Shown piece by piece: positions 1-5,046 of a DNA stretch of 5,046 nucleotides. The stretch spans positions 1-5,046 of the forward strand of contig JAURQB010000005.1 of the NCBI GenBank assembly GCA_030836365.1, in the 5' to 3' direction. Numbering within the stretch: the stretch's first letter is position 1; each line of letters begins with the position of its first letter. The notes beneath the pieces are model-generated. The model was given only the letters and a program-made list of their open reading frames with translations. It was not told where the DNA came from and did not search any database. This stretch comes from Bdellovibrionota bacterium (GTDB taxonomy: Bacteria > Bdellovibrionota > Bacteriovoracia > Bacteriovoracales > Bacteriovoracaceae). The position numbers were made by a program, and so were the translations under genes.

Positions 1-1
1 A

Positions 2-598
2 AATTTTTTTGAAAGCTTAAAGCTTCAGCGAAAGACAATTAGTTTCGGTAGTGCATGGAGCGAGGATATCCTTATTTTCAAAGAACCCGACTTTCAAAAA
101 ATTTTAAAGGAAGAAAATCCTTTAATTTGTATTTTTCCTCATACTTTTAACCCTGAAGTGATTCGTCGGATAAGATGTACTGTTGAGGAGTCGGGAAAAA
201 CGTTAAAATGTATAGATAGGCTTAGCGATTTAACGAAGAACTCGGACAATAATGTTTTTCTTGTGTTGGAGAAAGGGGTTTTGTGTGAGTCATATTCTTT
301 ATTTGATGTAGCAGTAATTGGGGGAGGCTTCGGAGAGAGTGTCCATAGTGTTCTCGAGCCAATGTTGGCCTGCTGTAAAACTTTTTGTGGGCGAAAGGTT
401 TTTCGTAGCACAGAGGTAGAAAATTTTAAGACCCTTTTTCCTCATCGAATAGATGTTTGTCAAAATGTTACCCAGATGTCCCAGCTGATTAGTGAATATC
501 TAAAAAATGTAGACAGTTGTGGTGGTGTTGACATGGCCAAAATGATTTCCGATCAGGAAGTAAAATTCAAAGAACTATTGAGGTATTATGAAAACTAA
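2..598 (+). CDS. waaA: 3-deoxy-D-manno-octulosonic acid (Kdo) transferase, WaaA/KdtA-like, C-terminal part (5' end outside window)
   Basis: The reading frame is open from base 2 to the TAA at 598, giving 198 residues. A GTG at 158 lies inside the conserved domain and is not the start. Numbering from the first visible codon, GSAWSED (16-22) matches the GST-W-ED strand of GT30 enzymes. ICIFPH (42-47) occupies the PRH/PHE position. GVLCESYSLFDVAVIGGGFG (92-111) matches the family's 'G-L-Y--AD-A-IGGGFG' segment, and SVHSVLEP (113-120) corresponds to its H-N-x-L-E-P/A nucleotide-sugar motif. Family enzymes are GT-B glycosyltransferases of about 400-430 residues that move Kdo from CMP-Kdo onto lipid A precursor at the inner membrane, so roughly the second Rossmann domain is present. 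Oddities: Ser replaces the usual Asn after the motif His, the usual following F-G-P reads C-G-R (129-131), and there are nine cysteines. The stop overlaps the next gene's start by 11 bases. A divergent GT30 relative with another acceptor is possible. Confidence 0.8.
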   Translation, partial: NFFESLKLQRKTISFGSAWSEDILIFKEPDFQKILKEENPLICIFPHTFNPEVIRRIRCTVEESGKTLKCIDRLSDLTKNSDNNVFLVLEKGVLCESYSLFDVAVIGGGFGESVHSVLEPMLACCKTFCGRKVFRSTEVENFKTLFPHRIDVCQNVTQMSQLISEYLKNVDSCGGVDMAKMISDQEVKFKELLRYYEN

Positions 599-1808
599 TT
601 CGCCTGTAAAGTCAGCTCACTGCTATTTGGGCTTCTCTCCGTTTGTTCTGGGGCATGCTATTTCAAAAAATATTTTGGATAAATCTAAGTTTTTTGAAAC
701 CGATGCAGTTTCGACTCCAATTCAGCATTGCTTTTGGTCTGAATTTGAAATTACTCTCTTAACAGGTTCAAAATATAGAGAGGTATTTTTAGAGTTTGAT
801 ACACCTGTTTCACTTAATTTTGCTCAAAAAAAAATTATCTTGGGTTCGGGCGTTGAGACTAGTCTCAGAGAGCTAAGAAGAAAATTTCCGAGACTTGAGG
901 CTAAATTTAACAATGCTATTTTTAGCAAAGATGACATGGCGTTGTTAGAAAAAAATCTAAATCAGATATGGCTGAGTGTCAGTAAACAGTCGCATATTGA
1001 GGCCGTTGATTTTAATCAAATTTTATCTAACATAAATAACCCCTTAATTAATACTCTAATTGACTGGTTAACCGAGGCATTGGCCGGCAATGAGCTGCAA
1101 TTGGAAAGAAGTTTTATCAATATCACAGGTCTTATCTTCCTAGGTACTCAAATTAAGGAACTTAGTCGGATTCAAGTTTTTTATTTAATTTCTAAAGCCT
1201 TGTGTAAGAATTATTTTATTTCTAGCTTTGCCGAACTCATTTGTGCTTTTGATCTTAATAAAAGTATTAGCGCGCCAAAAGTTTTACAATCAGAAAAAGT
1301 TCTAGTTCAAAAAATGGATGATAAAGATCGTGATGACCTGCATCTTGGTAATTTTTGTGTCAGTACAGATGGATATTTCGGTACTTCTTATGTGGATAAG
1401 ATATATGTAAGCGGGGTTTCAAGTGATTATCAATTATTTGAGACAAAAATTGACAACTATCAGGTGATAAATGTTCAGGTTCTAAAAGATGATGGAGTTG
1501 ATAATCAATTGCTAGTAGAAATGAATGGTGATGAAGATATTTTATCAATTTTTTTTCGTGATAAGGCGTTCATTTTTTCTGAAGAAAAAGTTTCATCTTA
1601 TCGAGATTTTTTCATTGAAGATAGAGACTTTGACTATCGATTTTATCTTCTTGGATCGGTGGCGAAGAATTTATACAAGCTAAATCACGCCAACGTTCCT
1701 CCTTCTGCGGCCCTTGAATTAGGCATCAATGATAGAAAGTATTTAATCAAAGCACTTAATGACTCTCACTATATTGGAAATATTTCCTCTATGTTCTACG
1801 GCGATTAA
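588..1808 (+). CDS. Hypothetical protein, 406 residues, translationally coupled to waaA; possible degenerate dinucleotide-binding fold
   Basis: I do not recognise a family. The ATG at 588 overlaps the end of waaA by 11 bases and follows TTGAGGT (578-584) at close spacing, so coupled translation from the same mRNA is likely. No signal peptide or clear membrane segment is visible, suggesting a cytoplasmic or peripheral protein. The N-terminus (residues about 12-25, YLGFSPFVLGHAIS) has the strand-loop-helix shape of an FAD/NAD-binding Rossmann start and aligns loosely with V-I-G-A-G-P-A-G-L. Only the first of the three glycines is kept, so cofactor binding is doubtful. A later segment ending DKIYVSGV (about 269-276) resembles the 'D-x-V-I-x-A' strand of flavin amine oxidases. 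These resemblances are weak and are my inference. The middle (about 85-210) is mostly helical, with many Lys, Glu and Leu; the C-terminal third is rich in Asp and Phe. Codons are strongly AT-biased like its neighbours. The frame is intact and long, so it is very likely a real gene. Its place between an LPS gene and a pilin-like gene hints at envelope work but does not prove it. Confidence 0.85.
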   Translation: MKTNSPVKSAHCYLGFSPFVLGHAISKNILDKSKFFETDAVSTPIQHCFWSEFEITLLTGSKYREVFLEFDTPVSLNFAQKKIILGSGVETSLRELRRKFPRLEAKFNNAIFSKDDMALLEKNLNQIWLSVSKQSHIEAVDFNQILSNINNPLINTLIDWLTEALAGNELQLERSFINITGLIFLGTQIKELSRIQVFYLISKALCKNYFISSFAELICAFDLNKSISAPKVLQSEKVLVQKMDDKDRDDLHLGNFCVSTDGYFGTSYVDKIYVSGVSSDYQLFETKIDNYQVINVQVLKDDGVDNQLLVEMNGDEDILSIFFRDKAFIFSEEKVSSYRDFFIEDRDFDYRFYLLGSVAKNLYKLNHANVPPSAALELGINDRKYLIKALNDSHYIGNISSMFYGD

Positions 1809-1846
1809 ATCGAATATTATATAGAGATATCTTAATTGGTGTAATA

Positions 1847-2074
1847 ATGAATAATAAGGGACAAACATCCGTTGAATATATTCTAATGGTGGCGATACTG
1901 GTCATTACTATTATTTCTCTTTCTGGGAAAATTAAGACTTTTCTACTCAGTGATGATGGTAATTGTGCTCAGCCTGAAAGCAAAAAAAGCTACATATGCC
2001 AGATTTTTGCTAAAGGGATTCTGAACCCCGAGGCGGGGTTTCGTACTTTTAAGCTGCTGAAGTTTAGTGATTAA
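1847..2074 (+). CDS. Small pilin-like protein with class III (Flp/Tad-type) prepilin signal, 75 residues
   Basis: The N-terminus MNNKG-QTSVEYILMVAILV carries a short charged leader, Gly at -1, Gln at +1 and Glu at +5 (E10), followed at once by a hydrophobic stretch (about 11-25). This is the arrangement of Flp/TadE-type and archaeal-type class III signal peptides, cleaved by a prepilin peptidase between G5 and Q6. The mature protein would be about 70 residues: one transmembrane/assembly helix and a short polar tail. The tail contains C40 and C51, which could form a disulfide loop outside the inner membrane. The size fits a minor pilin, Flp-like subunit or small pseudopilin. No tad/cpa assembly gene or prepilin peptidase is in view, so which machine it joins is unknown. 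It starts 38 bases after the upstream stop with only a weak ribosome site (GGTG near 1838-1841), so it may share the upstream transcript. The last 15 codons include a strong hairpin, listed separately. Confidence 0.75.
   Translation: MNNKGQTSVEYILMVAILVITIISLSGKIKTFLLSDDGNCAQPESKKSYICQIFAKGILNPEAGFRTFKLLKFSD
2024..2040 (+). other. Strong GC hairpin inside the 3' end of the pilin-like gene
   Basis: AACCCCG (2024-2030) and CGGGGTT (2034-2040) are perfect reverse complements, giving a 7-bp stem with a 3-base AGG loop in an otherwise AT-rich region. It is followed by TTTCGTACTTTT, which is U-rich but interrupted. The stem lies on codons 60-65 of the pilin-like gene (N-P-E-A-G-F). It may act as a weak or attenuating terminator, a 3' mRNA stabiliser or a pause site. 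The interrupted T tract makes a full intrinsic terminator uncertain, and no better terminator candidate is visible between here and the next gene. Confidence 0.5.
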
Positions 2075-2157
2075 CTACGCGTTTTTATGTAAGTATTTGT
2101 TTCAAGATTGTAAAAAATACTGGTTTACTTCGAATTTAATGAAATTTTCCCTGGGTT

Positions 2158-2166
2158 TGATATAAG
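2158..2166 (+). promoter_or_regulatory. Candidate extended -10 promoter for the outer-membrane protein gene
   Basis: TGATATAAG combines a TG dinucleotide one base upstream of TATAAG, which matches five of six bases of the sigma-70 -10 consensus. This is the extended -10 arrangement, which tolerates a poor -35; none is obvious about 17 bases upstream. Transcription would begin near 2172-2174, giving a leader of about 60 bases before the ATG at 2232. It sits in the 157-base gap between the pilin-like gene and the outer-membrane protein gene. The rest of that gap is AT-rich and shows no other structure that I can support. Confidence 0.45.
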
Positions 2167-2218
2167 TGTGGCGTTGTGGTGCGTTAATGATTTGCCCATT
2201 GCTTACATTTTGTATGCC

Positions 2219-2224
2219 AGGAGA
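2219..2224 (+). promoter_or_regulatory. Ribosome binding site that fixes the start of the outer-membrane protein
   Basis: AGGAGA ends 7 bases before the ATG at 2232, ideal spacing for a Shine-Dalgarno site. It sets the start at 2232 rather than at the in-frame GTG at 2166. That GTG lacks such a site, overlaps the -10 candidate, and would put a Cys-rich stretch before the signal peptide. Confidence 0.8.
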
Positions 2225-2231
2225 TTTAGTG

Positions 2232-3251
2232 ATGAAAAAAACAATGAAAAACCAACTTAAAAAACCGCTTCGGTTAGTGAAGTTCGGTCTACTTTTATCC
2301 TCTATAGGGGTTGCTGCTGCTAACTCTGAATTTATTGAAGACCAATTCTCTGGGGAAATTCCTATTGATATCGATGGAAGCTTCTCTCGTCCAACTGAAA
2401 GCTCAAAACTTGAGCAAGTAAGAAAAAAACTAGAGAAACAAAATGAAGAGATGGTACAGAAGAAAATCGAAGATATCCGTGTTGATAATGAAAAAAAATT
2501 AACGAAAAAACTTCAATCCGCTCTAACAGGTCAAGCTCCTCTTGTTGCTTCCTCCACCGAAAGCCACGCTGGAACAACGCAAACAAAAGTATCTAGTGAT
2601 GATAACCTGATTGACCTAAGTCTCAACGTTGGAGTTTCTAATATTAGTGGTACGGCCGTAGATCTTGAGACGACAATTACCGGCAATTTAATGATCGAAT
2701 CAAAAGTTCATGACAAAATATTAATAGGTCTTGGTATTGGTTACACAAACATCGAGATGACACCGTTGACTGATGTTTTTGGGAATTCTTATTTTAGCGC
2801 ATATTATGGTTCTGGTTATTACAACGTATCTGGAGAGTATGGGCCGGCAATCGATTATGATCAATTAGATATCTCCGCAAATGGAAAGTTTTTAATCGGA
2901 AAATCAAAAAGACTTACTCCATACCTAGGACTTGGAGTGATTTACTCAAGATTTAATATGAGTTCAAGTGGGGCGTCTGCGAATTATTGGGCCAATAGTT
3001 TCAATCAGCAACGAGATGTTGATGGTAGTTTTATGAGTCTAAATGCAAATATCGGAGCGAGACTAATGTTTTCAGACCTACTAGGAATGAGTCTAGAACT
3101 TGGATACACAAAAGGTGTTGGTGGGATACTTGGTAATAGAACATCCGTTTCTTTGTTGGGCCAAGAGACTGCAATACTTAATGACATTGCAAGTGAAATC
3201 GCAGAGAGTAATATTTTTGGGATTAAAGCTGGATTACTCTTTAGCTTCTAG
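2232..3251 (+). CDS. Secreted outer-membrane beta-barrel protein with N-terminal coiled coil (OmpA-barrel-like), 339 residues
   Basis: The protein begins with a Sec signal peptide: a Lys/Arg-rich n-region (1-17), hydrophobic core FGLLLSSIGVAAA (18-30) and probable cleavage after A30. Residues about 57-98 are highly charged (Lys, Glu, Gln) with spaced Leu/Ile/Val and no proline, reading as a coiled coil in the periplasm. A Ser/Thr-rich linker follows (about 99-124). From about 126 to 339, eight amphipathic segments can be counted (near 126-138, 148-159, 163-177, 211-222, 228-243, 266-281, 284-296 and 328-339), the number expected for an OmpA-type eight-stranded barrel. The last residue is Phe in GLLFSF, the C-terminal signal read by the BAM machinery. 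The third and fourth strands are joined by a Tyr/Gly-rich loop (about 186-209) likely exposed outside the cell. Its ligand or role cannot be told from sequence; adhesion, structural anchoring or small-solute passage are all possible. The gene has its own promoter candidate, a good ribosome site and a terminator, so it is probably monocistronic. Confidence 0.85.
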   Translation: MKKTMKNQLKKPLRLVKFGLLLSSIGVAAANSEFIEDQFSGEIPIDIDGSFSRPTESSKLEQVRKKLEKQNEEMVQKKIEDIRVDNEKKLTKKLQSALTGQAPLVASSTESHAGTTQTKVSSDDNLIDLSLNVGVSNISGTAVDLETTITGNLMIESKVHDKILIGLGIGYTNIEMTPLTDVFGNSYFSAYYGSGYYNVSGEYGPAIDYDQLDISANGKFLIGKSKRLTPYLGLGVIYSRFNMSSSGASANYWANSFNQQRDVDGSFMSLNANIGARLMFSDLLGMSLELGYTKGVGGILGNRTSVSLLGQETAILNDIASEIAESNIFGIKAGLLFSF

Positions 3252-3279
3252 ACAAATACTAAATTAATATTTCAACTTA

Positions 3280-3309
3280 CCCCTGAATGAATAATTCAGG
3301 GGTTTTTTT
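3280..3309 (+). terminator. Rho-independent terminator after the outer-membrane protein gene
   Basis: CCCCTGAAT (3280-3288) pairs perfectly with ATTCAGGGG (3294-3302) around a five-base GAATA loop, and seven T residues follow directly (3303-3309). It lies 28 bases after the stop codon at 3251. It separates the outer-membrane protein transcript from the beta-oxidation operon. Confidence 0.93.
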
Positions 3310-3321
3310 GTTTGCTTCGTG

Positions 3322-3350
3322 TTGATTGAGTCATAGAATATAGTGATATT
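3322..3350 (+). promoter_or_regulatory. Candidate sigma-70 promoter of the thiolase/hydratase operon
   Basis: TTGATT (3322-3327) and GATATT (3345-3350) each match four of six consensus bases and are separated by 17 bases. Transcription would start near 3357, giving a short leader before the ATG at 3375. The position just after a strong terminator requires a promoter here, though the exact boxes are tentative. TAGAAT at 3334-3339 is an alternative -10. I see no convincing FadR-like or other operator palindrome. Confidence 0.4.
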
Positions 3351-3374
3351 TATTTTTTATACACGGAGAGTTTA

Positions 3375-4667
3375 ATGCAATTAAATGAAATATTCCTTAT
3401 TGATGCTAAACGTACTCCTCAAGCGAAGGCCGGTACTTCTTTAATGGATGTTCCCGTTCCCCACCTTGGAGTAGAGCTAGTACGTTACCTATTGGATAAG
3501 CACAGCATACCTAATGATTCTGTTGATGAAGTTGTATTTGGAAATACAGGTGCTCCGGCGAAATATACTAACATTGGAAGAATTATTGCCCTTGAAGCAG
3601 GCCTTCATAAAAAAACAAGTGCTCATACGGTTCATCGAAACTGCGCCAGTGGTTTAGAAGCTGTGTCTCAGGGCTTTTTACAAATTGCTTCTGGCCGAGC
3701 TGAGCTAGTTGTCGCTGGTGGCCTAGAGAGCATGTCTCAGATGCCGTTGATCTACAGCAAGGAGATGACATCTTTATTTGCAGAGCTGATGAAGGCCAAA
3801 ACATTTGGAGATAAAATGAAGGCCCTAAGCGCTTTTAGACCTCCTCATCTATCCCCAGTTATTGCTATTGAGCAAGGTTTAACTGACCCTTTTTGCGGAT
3901 TGAATATGGGACAAACAGCGGAAAAACTAGCGAGAGAGTTTAATATTTCTCGAGATGATCAAGATAGTTTTGCTCTTAATAGTCACGAAAAAGCACTTGC
4001 TGCTCAGTCTGAAGGAAAATTTGATGCCGAGATCCTGCCTATTCTTATTGGCGCAAAGCTTAACAAATTAATGAGCGCAGATAATGGACCTAGAGTTGAT
4101 TGCTCAATTGAAAAACTTGGTAAACTTCGGCCGTATTTTGAAAGAAAAAGCGGAACTGTTACAGTTGGAAATGCTTGTCCGATCACAGATGGTGGATCGG
4201 CCGTTCTTTTGGCGAGTGCAGAAGCGGTAAAGAAATATGCCCTTGAGCCAATGGCGAGAGTTGTTGATGTTCAATTCTCAGGCTTAGAACCAGAAAGAAT
4301 GGGAATGGGTCCACTATGCGCAATGGATAAAATTTTATCAAAAACCTCAATGTCTGTAAGTGACTTTGATTTATTTGAAGTAAACGAAGCTTTTGCGGCA
4401 CAGGTAATTGCTGTTCAAAAAGCAATGATAGACAAAAAAGAAGCGGCGAGATTTGGAGTCGATCGGGTGCTTGGCGAAATTCCCAAAGAGAAACTGAATG
4501 TAAATGGTGGGGCCATTGCTCTAGGCCACCCTGTCGGTTCGACTGGATCAAGACTTCTCGTTACAATGGCGCATGAGCTCAAGCGCAGCAACAAAAAATA
4601 TGGCCTTGCTTCATTGTGTATTGGCGGTGGACAAGGTGGTGCGTGCATTCTCGAGAATTTAAACTAA
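3375..4667 (+). CDS. fadI: Acetyl-CoA acyltransferase (3-ketoacyl-CoA thiolase), FadI-like
   Basis: This enzyme cleaves 3-ketoacyl-CoA with free CoA to acetyl-CoA and an acyl-CoA two carbons shorter, the last step of beta-oxidation in the cytoplasm. The 430-residue length is typical of FadI/trifunctional beta-subunit thiolases, longer than FadA (about 390). All catalytic signatures are present: the nucleophile C90 in HRNCASGLE, the N337-E338-A-F motif, H385 in GHPVGSTG, and C415 in CIGGGQGG. The region around 155-180, containing GLTDPFCGLNMGQTAEKLA, and the block KLRPYFERKSGTVT resemble FadI more than FadA. The motif is N-E-A-F, as in acetyl-CoA acetyltransferases, where E. coli FadI has H-E-A-F; chain-length preference therefore cannot be fixed. 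The start ATG follows GGAGAG (3365-3370). The gene ends in tandem stops TAATAA. The fadJ/fadB-like gene 13 bases downstream indicates one operon. Confidence 0.93.
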   Translation: MQLNEIFLIDAKRTPQAKAGTSLMDVPVPHLGVELVRYLLDKHSIPNDSVDEVVFGNTGAPAKYTNIGRIIALEAGLHKKTSAHTVHRNCASGLEAVSQGFLQIASGRAELVVAGGLESMSQMPLIYSKEMTSLFAELMKAKTFGDKMKALSAFRPPHLSPVIAIEQGLTDPFCGLNMGQTAEKLAREFNISRDDQDSFALNSHEKALAAQSEGKFDAEILPILIGAKLNKLMSADNGPRVDCSIEKLGKLRPYFERKSGTVTVGNACPITDGGSAVLLASAEAVKKYALEPMARVVDVQFSGLEPERMGMGPLCAMDKILSKTSMSVSDFDLFEVNEAFAAQVIAVQKAMIDKKEAARFGVDRVLGEIPKEKLNVNGGAIALGHPVGSTGSRLLVTMAHELKRSNKKYGLASLCIGGGQGGACILENLN

Positions 4668-4680
4668 TAAAGGATTAGAC

Positions 4681-5046
4681 ATGGAAACAAAATATATAGA
4701 ATACAAACTAGAGAATGATATTTTTTATGTTGGTTTTGGTAAAAACACGAAAAAGTCAATGACAGTCTTAGATGAAACAACTCTCAAAGAATTAAACGAT
4801 ATTGTTAATGACATTAAAGAACATCAGTCTGGCAAAAAGGGAGTCGTCATTCACTCACTGTCCGACAACTGTTTTCTGGCCGGAGCAGATATTTCTCTAA
4901 TCGATAGCTTAACTGAAGAGAGTGAGGCAGCGGCGGGTGCAGAAATGGGCCAGAAGCTCTATAACATGATAGAAGACCTATCTATCCCAACGATCGCTTG
5001 TGTTCATGGCCCTTGTCTTGGTGGTGGTTTAGAGTTGTCGATGAGC
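4681..5046 (+). CDS. fadJ: Enoyl-CoA hydratase N-terminal domain of a FadJ/FadB-like beta-oxidation multienzyme (3' end outside window)
   Basis: An ATG at 4681, preceded by AAAGGA (4669-4674) at good spacing, opens a frame of 122 codons to the window edge without a stop. It has the crotonase fold signatures: NCFLAGADIS (63-72), whose A-G-A-D forms part of the oxyanion hole, and HGPCLGGGLELSMS (109-122), with the second oxyanion-hole region at the glycines and E118 at the usual catalytic glutamate position. The family hydrates trans-2-enoyl-CoA to 3-hydroxyacyl-CoA. In FadJ/FadB a 3-hydroxyacyl-CoA dehydrogenase domain follows, and its product is passed to the partner thiolase. The phrase 'F-x-AGADI' and 'CLGGGLE' are more like the multifunctional alpha subunit than short hydratases, and the thiolase next door supports this. 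Because only the first 122 residues are visible, a single-domain enoyl-CoA hydratase cannot be excluded. It is cotranscribed with the thiolase across a 13-base gap. Confidence 0.85.
   Translation, partial: METKYIEYKLENDIFYVGFGKNTKKSMTVLDETTLKELNDIVNDIKEHQSGKKGVVIHSLSDNCFLAGADISLIDSLTEESEAAAGAEMGQKLYNMIEDLSIPTIACVHGPCLGGGLELSMS

Noticed and set aside
9..26. Repeated AAGCTT near the left edge, resembling an imperfect palindrome
   Set aside because: It falls in coding sequence of the transferase and is explained by Lys/Leu codons in AT-rich DNA.
158..160. GTG as a start of a short 146-residue gene
   Set aside because: The frame is open upstream to base 2 and that upstream part carries conserved GT30 motifs (GSAWSED and the PH position), so the gene begins outside the window.
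139..411. Open minus-strand frame of 90 codons
   Set aside because: It is antisense to the conserved WaaA nucleotide-binding motifs, with no recognisable domain or ribosome site.
2131..2150. AATTT/AAATT inverted repeat between the pilin-like and outer-membrane protein genes
   Set aside because: A 5-bp all-AT stem with no T tract at the right place is expected by chance here, so it was not called a terminator or operator.
4183..4551. Open minus-strand frame of 122 codons
   Set aside because: It lies wholly inside the thiolase gene, whose catalytic motifs fix the coding strand. Its translation is low-complexity (Leu/Gln/His/Pro-rich) with no ribosome site.

Overview
The window is AT-rich, densely coding on the + strand, and reads as a chromosomal segment of a Gram-negative bacterium. 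The grounds are a Kdo-transferase (lipopolysaccharide core) fragment and an outer-membrane beta-barrel ending in phenylalanine. The low GC, the lone class III (Flp/Tad-type) pilin-like protein and the long lineage-specific protein would fit a Bdellovibrionota/Bacteriovoracales-type organism. That assignment is inference only; no phylogenetic marker is present.

Layout, all on the + strand. (1) Positions 2-598 hold the C-terminal part of a WaaA/KdtA-like 3-deoxy-D-manno-octulosonic acid transferase, open through the left edge. (2) Positions 588-1808 hold an unrecognised 406-residue protein, translationally overlapped with waaA. (3) Positions 1847-2074 hold a 75-residue protein with a class III prepilin signal, whose 3' end encodes a strong GC hairpin. 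(4) An intergenic stretch of about 157 bases has a good extended -10 promoter, followed by a 339-residue secreted coiled-coil plus beta-barrel outer-membrane protein (2232-3251). It is closed by a clear intrinsic terminator (3280-3309). (5) After a probable promoter comes a fatty-acid beta-oxidation operon: a complete FadI-like thiolase (3375-4667) and, 13 bases later, the N-terminus of a FadJ/FadB-like enoyl-CoA hydratase (4681 to the right edge).

The left half is a probable cell-envelope cluster (LPS core, unknown protein, pilin-like protein), the middle is a stand-alone outer-membrane protein gene, and the right half is a metabolic operon. The hydratase/dehydrogenase makes 3-ketoacyl-CoA and the thiolase cleaves it to acetyl-CoA. 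The thiolase and hydratase calls are secure. The WaaA call rests on recognisable but divergent motifs. The 406-residue protein has no secure function; its N-terminus weakly resembles a degenerate dinucleotide-binding motif. I see no RNA genes, insertion sequences, CRISPR arrays or clear signs of horizontal transfer.
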